Shown here: positions 13,010 through 23,213 of the stretch, one piece after another | How positions within the stretch are numbered: position 1 is the first letter of the stretch | Layout of the letters: each line of letters begins with the position of its first letter | Source of the DNA: Hordeum vulgare subsp. vulgare | Lineage: Eukaryota; Streptophyta; Magnoliopsida; Poales; Poaceae | Direction of reading: 5' to 3' | DNA length: 64,000 bases | Assembly: GCF_904849725.1 (NCBI RefSeq) | Contig: NC_058519.1 | Span: forward strand, 108,178,881-108,242,880 | Translations under genes and position numbers: made by a program | Notes under the pieces: model-generated | Told to the model about the DNA's origin: nothing | What the model saw: only the letters and a program-made list of their open reading frames with translations | Databases searched by the model: none

Positions 13010-14390
13010 TGATGTCAACTGTTCTTCCCCTTGCAACGGCACCAGAAGAATGCTGCTAGCACTCTCCGGCAATTGAAACTAGAAGAATGTTGTTGACGGC
13101 CCACCAGCGCGTGGGATCGTAGCAGTTTTCGAGGGTAGAGTATTCGACCCAAATTTGTTGGTACGCCTATAGCAGGTGAGAGAATACTCTCGAGTATTAG
13201 CAGCTGAATTTATCAGATTCAACCACACCTGAGCGATTAGTATCTTCAAGCAAAGTAGTAACATCAAAGTAGTATGATAACAACGGAGTCAGAAACGATA
13301 TGTTGACGGCAGACTATTCCTAACGATTGTATCAATGGCGCCAAGTTGCCTCGTTGACGGAAATTTTCAGTTCCTGTCAACGACCAGCGAACCAAAATTG
13401 TAGCAGGTAGCAGCAGTGTAACGAGCAACAGCAGCGGCAAGGAAAAGCAGTAGTGACAATAGTAGCAAGTAGCAACAGTAGCAAGCGACAGTAGTAGCAA
13501 CAGTAGCAGCAGAGCAAGACAAGTAACAGCAGCAGTAGGACAAACTCGTAGGCAATGGGTCGGTGATTTATTTGGATGATATTCATTATGCAACAACTAT
13601 AACACGGAGAGATATGTGGCTAGCTCCCGTTCGTCAATGTGATGTAGGCATGCATTCCGTTTGTCGTCATACGTGCTTAGGGAAAAGAACTTGCATGACA
13701 TCTATTGTCCATCCCTCCCGTGGCAGCGGGGTCCAAAAGGAAACTACGGGATATTAAGGTTCTCCTTTTAATAAAGAACCGGACCAACGCATTAGCACTT
13801 GGTGAACACATGAACTCCTCAAACTATGGTCATCACCGGGAGTGGTTCCGGTTATTGTCACTCCGGGGTTGCCGGATCATAACACATAGTAGGTAACTAC
13901 AACTTGCAAGATCGTATCTAAAACACACATATATTGGTGACAACATAATAATTTCAGATCTGAAATCATGGCACTCAGGCCCTAGTGACAAGCATTAAGC
14001 ATGGCAAAGTAGTAGCAACATCAATCTCAGAACAAAGTGGATACTAGGGATCAATCCCCATCAAAACTAACTCGATTACATGATAGATCTCATCCTACTC
14101 ATCACCGCCCAGCGAGCCTACGAATAGATTACTCACGAACGACGAAGAGCTTCATGGAATTGGAGAGGGAAGTAGGTTGATGATGACGATGGCGACGATT
14201 TACCCTCTCAAGAGCCCAAGACGGACTCCAGATCTGCCCTCCAGATGAAGAATAGGTGGTGGCGGCAGCTCCGTATCGCTAACGCGACGAAAACTTCTCT
14301 TTTTATTTTTTCTGGGATGAAAGTGAACTTATAGACCTGAGGTTGGGGGCGGCAGAGCCATGTGGGCCCCACAAGCTTGCCCACCGCCAC
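13010..14390 (-). repeat. Gypsy B 3' LTR (truncated)
   Basis: It matches 17364-18705 of the complete LTR, starting TGATGTCAACTGTTC. Homology stops at the run CCACCGCCAC (14381-14390), after which protease-side sequence follows. It contains the AGTAGCAAC-rich simple-repeat tract (about 13395-13545) also present in the other LTR. Confidence 0.88.
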
Positions 14391-14438
14391 AAAACCTTCT
14401 CGAATCGCAAGAGAGAACGGAGAATTTTCTAGTAGCCA

Positions 14439-15140
14439 CTAAGTCACCTCAATGGGGATATGTATCTCCCCAACAAGCAAATCATACTTCATCTTGACCC
14501 GAGGAATAGGGCATTCAAAGCTCCCAATGAGAATTGATGAAGTCTTTTTGATAGCATTGATGCAATGTACTTGATATCGTTTCTTCGGGAAGTGCACGGT
14601 ATGCTCACTACCGTTGATATGGAAAGTGACATTGTCTTTGTTGCAATCTATAACAGCCCCTGCAGTGTTTAAAAAGGGTCTTCCAATGATGACAGCCATG
14701 GCATCGTCCTCGGGAATATCCAAGGTAACAAAGTCTGTTAAGATAGTGGTGTTAGCAACCACAACAGGCACATCCTCGCAAATGCCGATAGGGAAAGGAG
14801 TTGATTTGTCGGCTATCTGCAGAGAAATTTCAGTGGGTGTCAACTTATCCAATTCAAGTCTACGATAAAGAGAGAGCGACATAACACTAACACTGACTCC
14901 AAGGTCACATAAGGCAGTTCTTACGTAGTTTCCTTTAATGGAGCAAGGTATAGTGGGCACTCCGGGATCACCAAGTTTCTTATGAGTTCCACCTTTGAAA
15001 GTATAATTGGCAAGCATGGTGGAGATCTCAAGATCTGGTATCTTCCGTTTATTAGTCACGATATCTTTCATGTACTTGGCATACGGAGACATCTTGAGCA
15101 TATCAGTTAACCGCATCTGCAGAAAGATGGGTCTTATCAT
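14439..15140 (-). pseudogene. Gypsy B aspartic protease region
   Basis: This 233-codon frame carries the retropepsin-like core: CDLGVSVSVM (residues 78-87, Asp codon near 14906), a hydrophobic middle, and IIGRPFLNTAGAVID near residues 151-165, the usual flap-to-C-terminal signature of plant Gypsy proteases. The consensus DLGAS has become DLGVS. It lies just downstream of gag in the same direction and would normally lead into RT, which has been deleted. It is the longest open frame in Gypsy B. Confidence 0.85.
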
Positions 15141-15152
15141 CTCAACGAAGCG

Positions 15153-17186
15153 CTAAAAATCCTCATCATCCTTTTTCTTGGATGGCTTAGGAGGAAAGGG
15201 CATAGGTCTCTGAACCCATGGCTCCCTTTCTTTACCATGCTTCCTAGCAGTGAAGTCATTCTTATCGTATTTCTTAGGTTGTGGATTATCAGGATTAACC
15301 GTAGGTTCCATCTCCACATCCTCATCGTTGCTAGGTTGAGCATTAATATGAACATCACTGTCCATATTGTTACCAGGTTCATGTTCATCACCAAATTGTG
15401 TTTCTGCATCAGCCGCAGAAATATCATTAGGTTCTTCAGGTGTGACAGTATTTGGTGAACTAGCATGCAGGTTTCTATCATCTTTCTTCTTCTCCTTAGG
15501 ATGACTGGGTGTATCGGCATTGATTCCTTGAGAATCTTGATCAATTCTCTTAGGATGACCTTTAGGATACAAAGGTTCGTGAGTCATTTTGGCTCCTCTA
15601 GTAATGACTCTGACATAGTTGTCATTTAATTCATTGAGCTGGTCATTCTGAGCTTTAAGTACTTGTTCTACCTGAGTAGTAATCATAGAGGCATGTTTAC
15701 TCAGAAGCTTCAGATCATTGACATTTCTGTCTACACAAGTACTTAAATGGCCAAGCATACGAGTACTTTGTTCCAAATGTCTGCTAACATAATCATTGAA
15801 ACTTTGTTGTTTGGCAACAAAGTTGTAAAATTCATCAAAGCATAGGCTAGCAGGTTTATCAAAAGGAATATCACTCTCATCAAACCTACGCAGAGAAATC
15901 ACTTCTACTACCTGTATCGGGTTATCGAGACCATGGATCTCTTCGATAGGTGGTAGATTTTTTACATCTTCAGATCTAATGCCTTTCTATTGCATAGATT
16001 TCTTGGCTTCTTGCATATCTTCGGGACTGAGGAATAGAATACCTCTTTTCTTAGGAGTTGGCTTAGGAGGTGGTTCGGGAATAGTCCAAGCATTATCGTT
16101 GATCAAGATATTATTCAGTAGAGTCTCAGCTTGTTCTATAGTTCGTCCCCTAAAAACGCAACCGTCACAAATATCTAGGTGGTCTCTAGAGGCATTGGTA
16201 AGTCCGTTATAGAGGATATCAAGTATCTCATTCTTCTTAAGAGGGTGATAAGGCAAAGCATTCTATAGCTGGACGAGCCTCCCCCAAGCTTGTGGAAGAC
16301 TCTCTTCTTGGAGTTGAGCAAAGTTGTATATTTCCTGCAAGGCAGCTTGCTTCTTATGGGCAGGGAAATATTTCTCACAGAAGTAATAGACCATCTCCTG
16401 GGGACTACTCACACATCCAGGAGCAAGAGAGGTGAATCAGGCTTTAGCGTCATCCTTTAGAGAGAAAGGAAACAGCTTAAGGATATAGTAGTGACGGATC
16501 TTCTCCTCATTAGTGAAAAGGGTGGCAGATGGGCTACGACCGTCTCAGACTCATAACCGTGAAAAGGATCAGATTCGACTAGAGAGATTATCTCAGGATC
16601 GACAGAGAATTCATAATCCTTATCGGTGATAAAGATAGGTGAAGTGGCAAATTTCGGGTCATATTTCATCCTAGCTTCCCAAGATTTTTCCTTCCACTTG
16701 AGAAGTAATTTCTCAGCGTCATAGGCATCCTTAAATGCAAGAAAATCCTTAGCTATCTCTCCCTCCATAACGTAACCCTCACGTATATCGGGCAATTCAT
16801 ATCTAGGAGAGCTAGATCTAGCAGGAGAAAAAAGCAGGTTCTATCTCAATAGTATCGGCAGTATCAGAAGCATCACGAGCATTGGCAGTAACTCTAGCAA
16901 TATGAGCATCAAGGAACACTCCTAGTGGAACATCAGGCAAAGTAGTATCTCTAGCAGTATCAAGCATAGCATCATCAGGCAAAATAGTATCTCTAGCAGC
17001 ATCAGGCAAAAAAGTATCAAGCATAGCATCTCTAGCAGTATCAAGCATAGCATCTCTAGAAGTATCAGGCATAGCATCAGGCATAGTATCAAGCATAGCA
17101 TCTCTAGCAGTAGCATCATAAGCATCATCAAGCAGAGGCGACATATCAAGATTTCTAGGAGGAGGTGATGTCGCAAACTTACTCAT
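15153..17186 (-). pseudogene. Gypsy B gag region (degenerate)
   Basis: Several minus-strand frames together form a gag-type protein. The N-terminal frame (16818-17186) has a tandem Asp/Ala/Met/Leu repeat of the type MLDTARDA. The middle (about 15987-16450) has the plant retrotransposon gag fold, with motifs such as YFPAHKK, LPQAWGRL and ILYNGLTNASRDHLD. The C-terminal frame (15153-15902) has a coiled-coil-like Gln/Leu-rich stretch followed by an acidic, Asn/Pro-rich and finally basic tail (PKPSKKKDDEDF). Frames are broken near 16800, 16450, 16260 and 15985. Gag would form virus-like particles and package element RNA. Confidence 0.8.
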
Positions 17187-17333
17187 AACTGAAGGTGAAT
17201 CAAGTGCAGAGCTAGATGGCTATTCCTTACCTCCCCTCGTAGTTGAGGGCAAGACTTTGGTTTTCGAATCCTTCAGATTCTTCATAGTGATCAGCAGATA
17301 TATATCCCAAGTGACTCAGAGAATATAGCAATA

Positions 17334-17363
17334 CCTCCCCGGCAACAGCGCCAGAAAAATGCT
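17334..17363 (-). other. Gypsy B primer-binding site
   Basis: Read on the minus strand, the sequence directly after the 5' LTR contains TGGCGCTGTTGCCGGGGA. From memory this is the tRNA-Asp type site used by Athila-like plant Gypsy elements, with one change. Confidence 0.75.
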
Positions 17364-18977
17364 TGATGTCAACTGTTCTTCCCCTTGCAACGGCACCAGA
17401 AGAATGCTACTAGCACTCTCCGGCAATCGAAACTAGAAGAATGTTGTTGACGGCCCACCAGCGCGTGGGGTCGTAGCAGTTTTCGAGGGTAGAGTATTCG
17501 ACCCAAATTTGTTGGTACGCCTATAGGAGGCGAGAGAATACTCTCGAGTATTAGCAGCTGAATTTATCAGATTCAACCACACCTGAAGGATTAGTATCTG
17601 CAAGCAAAGTAGTAACAGCAAAGTAGTATGATAACGACGGTGTCAGAAACGATCTGTTGACGGGAGACTATTCCTAACGATTGTATCAATGGCGCCAAGT
17701 TGCTTCGTTGACGGAAATTGTCAGTTCCCGTCAACAACCAGCGAACCAAAATTGTAGCAGGTAGCAACAGTGTAACGAGCAATAGCAACGGCAAGGAAAA
17801 GCAGTAGTGACTGCAGTAGCAAGTAGCAATAGTAGCAAGCGACAGTAGTAGCAACAGTAGCAGCAGAGCAAGACAAGTAACAGCAGCAGTAGGACAAACT
17901 CGTAGGAAATGGGTCGGTGATTTCTTTGGATGATATTCATCATGCAATAGCTATAATGTGATGTAGGCATGCATTCCGTGTGTCGTCATACGTGCTTAGG
18001 GAAAAGAACTTGCATGACATCTATTGTCCATCCCTCCCGTGGCAGCGGGGTCCAAAAGGAAACTACGGGCTATTAAGGTTCTCCTTTTAATAAAGAACCG
18101 GACCAACGCATTAGCACTTGGTGAACACATGAACTCCTCAAGCTATAGTCATCACCGGGAGTGCTTCCGGTTATTGTCACTCCGGGGTTGCCGGATCATA
18201 ACACATAGTAGGTAACTACAACTTGCAAGATCGGATCTAAAACACACATATATTGGTGACAACATAATAATTTCAGATCTTAAATCATGGCACTCGGGCC
18301 CTAGTGACAAGCATTAACCATGGCAAAGTAGTAGCAACATCAATCTCAGAACATAGTGGATACTAGGGATCAATCCCCATCAAAACTAACTCGATTACAT
18401 GATAGATGTCATCCTACTCATCACCGCCCAGCGAGCCTACGAATAGATTACTCATGAACGACGAAGAGCTTCATGGAATTGGAGAGGGAAGAAGGTTGAT
18501 GATGACGATGGTGACAATTTCCCCTCTCCGGAGCCCAAGACGGACTCCAGATCTGCCTTCCAGATGAAGAACATGTGGTGGCGGCGGCTCCGTATCGCAA
18601 ACGCGATGAAAACTTCTCTTTTTATTTTTTCTGGGATGAAAGTGAACTTATAGACCTCAGGTTGGGGGCGGCAGAGCCGTGTGGGCCCCACAAACCTGCC
18701 CACCGCCACCAGGGGGGTGGTGGCGGAGCCAGGGCTTGTGGCCCACTGGCCCACCCCCTCAGGTGGAACTTGGCGCAAATATTTTTCATATTTTCCAAAA
18801 GTGGTCCCGTAAATTTTCAGGACGTTTGGAGAACTTTGATTTCTGCACAAAAATAACACCAAGGCAATTCTGTTGAAAACAGTGTCAGTCCAGGTTAGTT
18901 CCATTCAAATCATGCAAATTAGAGTCCAAAACAAGGGCAAAAGAGTTTGGAAAAGTAGATACGATGGAGACGTATCA
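17364..18977 (-). repeat. Gypsy B 5' LTR
   Basis: A 1,614-bp LTR in minus orientation. From the right it begins TGATACGTCTCCATCG and at the left it ends GAACAGTTGACATCA. It contains an AGTAGCAAC-type low-complexity tract (about 17755-17900). Its middle and start resemble the Gypsy C 3' LTR, so B and C are related families lying in opposite orientations. Confidence 0.88.
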
Positions 18978-18982
18978 GACTC

Positions 18983-19649
18983 TCATGGCAAAACTAGGTT
19001 GAAGGTTTATGGATGCACAAGTAGTATCTCTACTTGGTGCGGGAGGTTTGGCTAATATGAGGTGGAAGCAATCGTCACATGCTTAGGGATCTCTAATCAT
19101 ATAACATTGTTCGGAGCCAAGCAAACACAATTCATTATGTTGTCTTCCTTGTCCAACATCTACTTCTAGGCATGCAATAGTTTAGTGAGTGTTCACAATC
19201 ATAGATGGTGTCAGAGATGATATATTTATACGTGAACCTCTCCTTCTTTATCACTTCCTATTAGTTGCAACCATGACCAAGGTCTACGTTTGCCTACCCT
19301 CAACAAGTTTCAATCCTCATTCTTTTTATATGTGAAGCCATCACTTCCCAGAAGATCATTACATGATCTTTCATGCTTTTGTTCTGTTCTCACTCTTTTG
19401 ATCATGGCAAGAGGCAAAGCTCTTCAACTAAGACACTCTTTATTATATGGCTCACGAGCTCTAATACATCGGGGGTGACGCAAAGCAAAACTTAAGACTA
19501 AGACACTAAGACTTTTAATCTACTAGAGAAAGAGAAAACTGAAAAGGAAAACTAAAACAAAGGTAAAGGCAAAAGATGTGATGGTGATACGATACCGGGG
19601 CAACTCCCCCAAGCTTGGCACAAGCCAAGTGGATTGCCCATACCAATGC
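18983..19649 (-). mobile_element. Gypsy A internal tail, continued
   Basis: This AT-rich non-coding stretch continues Gypsy A after the Gypsy B insertion, preceded by the duplicated gactc at 18978-18982. A second AAGCTTGGGGGAGT motif (19605-19618 on the minus strand) sits just past the end of the accessory ORF. Confidence 0.75.
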
Positions 19650-20168
19650 TCAGTTGTCTTCCTTTGGTGGTGGTGGAGGAGTTGTTGCAACATGGGTTTG
19701 ATCCTTTGTCTTCCAAGGCATATGTGCTCCATCATGGAAAGATGAACGAGTCTCCCGAATCCTCAAATCTGCAGTCAACCGTATTGATTTAAATCTATAC
19801 TCATACTCATAGTTTTGGTTCTGCAGGTCATAGATCTGGGCCTGGAGTTGATCAATCCTGTCATAGAGCCTGGAGAGGTGCTTCCCAATGTCATTGGCAT
19901 CAATCTTGTGCTTGTTGGTAAACTCCGTGATCATCATGTGGTTGGCGTTGAGTCCACGCTCCACCATCCCTTGGCACTTGAAGACTTATTGCTCCATTGC
20001 TTCAAGCCTCGTCTCCGTGCTTCCGGTCTTCTTGGGCCCCTCAACATCACGGATGTGCAACATCCCCTCACACATCTCGATAGATTGAGGGTGTTGCAGC
20101 ACTCCCGTGAGGTAGGGGTTGATGACCTTCTCAAAGATCTTGTCCTTCGGAGCTTTTGGGGAAGTCAT
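19650..20168 (-). pseudogene. Gypsy A accessory ORF downstream of pol (one nonsense change)
   Basis: Reading from ATG 20168, a frame begins MTSPKAPKDKIFEKVINPYL and runs to a single stop at about 19986, then continues in the same frame to 19650 (ending TTPPPPPKEDN). Without that stop it would be about 170 residues. The second half (DIGKHLSRLYDRIDQLQAQ) looks like a heptad-type coiled coil. It lies between integrase and the 3' LTR in the sense direction. Additional sense ORFs in this position are known in some plant Gypsy lineages, but I recognise no family. It may be a gag-related or DNA/RNA-binding accessory protein. Confidence 0.5.
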
Positions 20169-20252
20169 AGCGATCTAGATCTGCAACAGAAACAGGCTCG
20201 AAACGAAAAACAGAGGAAATCTGCGTGATGCAGGGGTCAGACCAAACGGAAG

Positions 20253-20260
20253 TATATATA
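20253..20260 (-). promoter_or_regulatory. TATA-like box upstream of the Gypsy A accessory ORF
   Basis: The self-complementary TATATATA lies 85 bp upstream of ATG 20168. It is preceded (20270-20540) by a GC-rich then AT-rich segment that looks like the U3 part of an LTR, although no LTR boundary is present. This suggests an internal promoter for the accessory ORF. Confidence 0.4.
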
Positions 20261-20628
20261 ATGATTTTTTCAGACCAGAAGGAGTACCCCACACGAAAAC
20301 GAAGTCCACGAGGCGCACGAGGTGGCCACAAGCCCTCACGGTGCGGCTAGGGGGTGGGCCCGCGCAGTGCAGGCTTGTCGCCTCCTCGTGCACTTTCCGG
20401 ACTACTTCCAATTTTTGTATTTTTTCAAATATTCCAAAACGGAGAAAATTTCCTACTGGAAAAGTTTTGGACTTTGTTTTCTTACCGAATCACATACCTC
20501 TTCGTTTTTGGAGTCTGAAATAGGCTGATAAATATCCCTTAGGTATTCTTCCGAAGTTATTGTATTGATAATATTGCTCTCAACATTTATGGGAGTACCT
20601 GAGATATAATGCTTGATTCTCTACCCAT

Positions 20629-21656
20629 TTACAACTCTCGGACAATTACCTCAACAACATAGGGACCTTCCCATTTAGAGAAAAGCTTACCTGCAAAGAA
20701 TCTTAAACGAGAGTTGTATAGCAAGACATAATCACCTACATTGAACTCACACTTTTGTATCCTCTTATCATCCCACCTCTTAACCTTTTATTTGAACAGC
20801 TTGGCATTCTCATATGCCTGAGTTCTCCATTCATCAAGCAAGCTAATGTCAAATAACCTCTTCTCACCGGCAAGTTTGAAATCAAAGTTGAGCTCTTTGA
20901 TTTCCCAATAAGCTTTATGCTCTAGCTCAAGAGGTAAATGACATGCTTTACCATACACCATTTTGTACGGAGACATGCCCATGGGATTCTGATAGGCAGT
21001 TCTATAAGCCCACAGTGCATCATCGAGCTTCTTAGACCAATTCTTTCTAGACCTGTTGACAGTCTTTTGTAGAATTAGTTTAATCTCTCTGTTGCTTAGC
21101 TCTACTTGACCACTGGACTGAGGGTGGTAGGGAGACGCAATTCGATGGTTGACATCGTACTTAGCAAGCGTTTTTCGGAAAATAGCATGAATGAAGTGTG
21201 AACCACCGCCAGTCATTAGATATCTAGGGACTCCAAATCTAGGGAAAATAACCTCTTTAAGCATCCTGATAGAAGTGTTGTGATCAGCACTACTAGTGGG
21301 GATAGCTTCTACGCACTTAGTGACGTAATCAACAATAACTAGGATATGAGTATACCCGTTGGATTTGGGAAAAGGTCCCATATAATCAAAGCACCAGACA
21401 TCAAATGGTTCAATGACAAGTGAATAGTTCATAGGCATTTCCTGACGTTTGCTAATATTACCTATTCTTTGACATTCGTCAGAAGACAAGACAAACTTAT
21501 GGGCATCCTTGAAGAGAGTGGGCCAATAGAAACCTGATTGCAATACCTTGCGTACAGTTCTATCTCCCGCATGGTGTCCTCCGTAAGCCTTGGAGTGACA
21601 CTTCTATAGGATCTGTCCCTGTTCATGTTCATGTACACAACGTCTAATAACACCAT
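20629..21656 (-). pseudogene. Gypsy A integrase (degenerate)
   Basis: Integrase inserts retrotransposon cDNA into the chromosome. The main frame (20788-21543) has part of the zinc-finger end (ECQRIGNIS), the core with FDYMGPFP (first Asp), and SGQVELSNREIK (Glu). The second catalytic Asp, expected in the position read LMTGGGSHF, is Gly (codon GGC at 21210-21208). The C-terminal part continues past a stop at 20788 to FSKWEGPYVVEVIVREL and a stop at 20629. The first Cys of the CX2C pair is also lost. This enzyme would be catalytically dead even if translated. Confidence 0.88.
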
Positions 21657-23158
21657 CTACTCCTTCCTTATAAAGGTGAGGATCATCCCAAAAGTAGTGT
21701 CTCAAGTCAAAGAAGAATTTCTTCTTTTGCTGGTACGTGAAACTAGGTGGTATGTATTTGGCAACGATATAGTTTGCATAATCAGCATACCACGGTGCAC
21801 TATGTGAAGCATTGATGACATTCAATTGCTCATCGGGAAAGCTATCATCAATAGGTCGTGGGTCATCAAGAACGTTCTCCAACCTAGACAAGTTATCTGC
21901 TACTGGGTTATCAGCACCCTTTCTGTCAGCAACGTGCAAATCAAATTCTTGTAGCAAGAGAACCCATCTGATAAGTCTAGGTTTAGCGTCTTTCTTCTCC
22001 ATGAGGTACTTAATAGCAGCATGATCAGTGTGAATAGTGACTTTGGAGTCAACTATGTAAGACCTGAACTTTTCACATGCAAACACGACTGCTAAAAATT
22101 CTTTCTCCGTAGTAGCATAGTTTCTTTGGGCACTGTCTAGAGTTTCACTAGCCTAGTGAATAACATTCAACTTCTTATCAACTCTTTGCCCTAGAACAAC
22201 ACCAACAACATAATCACTAGCATCACACATGATCTCAAAAGGCAAGTTCCAATCAGGTGGTTGAACAATAGGTGCAGTTATCAAAGCCCTCTTAAGTATT
22301 TCGAAGGTACCTCACAATCATCGTCTAAAACAAAAGGAATATACTTTTGCAAGAGATTGGTAAGAGGCCTAGAAATCTTAGAGAAGTCTTTAATGAACCT
22401 TCTATAGAAACCAGCATGACCGAGGAAACTTCTTATACCTTTGATATCTGTGGGGTATGGCATTTTCTCGATTGCATCAACCTTAGCCTTATCGACTTCA
22501 ATACCTCTTTCAGAAATTTTATGTCCTAAGACGATGCCTTCATTAACCATAAAGTGTCACTTCTCCCAATTCAAGACAAGATTGGTGTATTTACATCTCT
22601 GCAAGACTCGATCAAGGTTGCTAAGGCAATCATCAAAGGAAGACCCGTAAACGGAAAAGTCATCCATGAAAACCTCAACAATCTTTTCACAAAAGTCAGA
22701 GGATATAGCCATCATACATCTTTGAAAGGTGGCAAGTGCATTACATAAGCCAAAAGGCATACGTCTATAATCAAAGGTACCGAAAGGGCAGGTGAAAGTG
22801 GTTTTCTCCTGATCAGATTGTGCATCTGGTATTTGGGAGAAACCAGAATAACCGTCTAGAAAGCAGAAGTGTGTGTGTTTAGATAGTCTTTCTAGCATTT
22901 GGTCGATAAAAGGGAGAGGGTAATGATCTTTCCTAGTGGCCTTATTCAATTTCCTAAAATCGATCACCATCCTATAGCCAGTAATAATCCTCTGTGCGAT
23001 CAATTCATCCTTATCATTAGGGACAACGGTAATGCCTCCCTTCTTAGGGATGCAATGCACCGGACTCACCCAATCGCTATGAGCAACAGGATAGATAATA
23101 CCTGCTTCCAGGAGCTTTACTATTTCTTTTCTTACTACTTCTTTCATCGTAGGGTTTA
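21604..23158 (-). pseudogene. Gypsy A reverse transcriptase and RNase H (degenerate)
   Basis: The RT frame 22557-23147 shows the standard blocks: WVSPVHCIPKKGG, RMVIDFRKLNKAT, HYPLPFIDQML, FLDGYSGFSQI, FTCPFGTFDYRRMPFGLCNA and the catalytic FMDD box (22670-22659). A stop at about 22557 separates it from GHKISERGIEVDKAKVDAIE and the connection (22281-22550). RNase H sits at 21604-22086, with [11 protein letters not shown] and [16 protein letters not shown] frameshift or indel near 22280-22320 and a stop near 22155 separate the pieces. It would copy element RNA into DNA if intact. Confidence 0.88.
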
Positions 23159-23213
23159 ATCTCCTTTGATGATCAGCAACTGGTTTGAAATCAGGATCAG
23201 TTTTAATCTTGTG

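Larger units (their letters stand above)
13010..18977 (-). mobile_element. Gypsy B, deletion derivative nested in Gypsy A
   Basis: The element is flanked by gactc (13005-13009 and 18978-18982). Reading the minus strand from the right there is a complete 5' LTR (17364-18977), a primer-binding site, gag, protease and a truncated 3' LTR (13010-14390). RT, RNase H, integrase, the polypurine tract and the first 220 or so bases of the 3' LTR are missing, as if removed in one deletion with a junction at 14390/14391. The intact duplication shows the deletion happened after insertion or that the element inserted in already shortened form. Confidence 0.88.

Noticed and set aside
13264..13596. Leu/Val/Cys-rich 'membrane protein' frames in LTRs (also 17591-17970)
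   Set aside because: They arise from the AGTAGCAAC-type simple repeat inside Gypsy B LTRs, in several frames at once.
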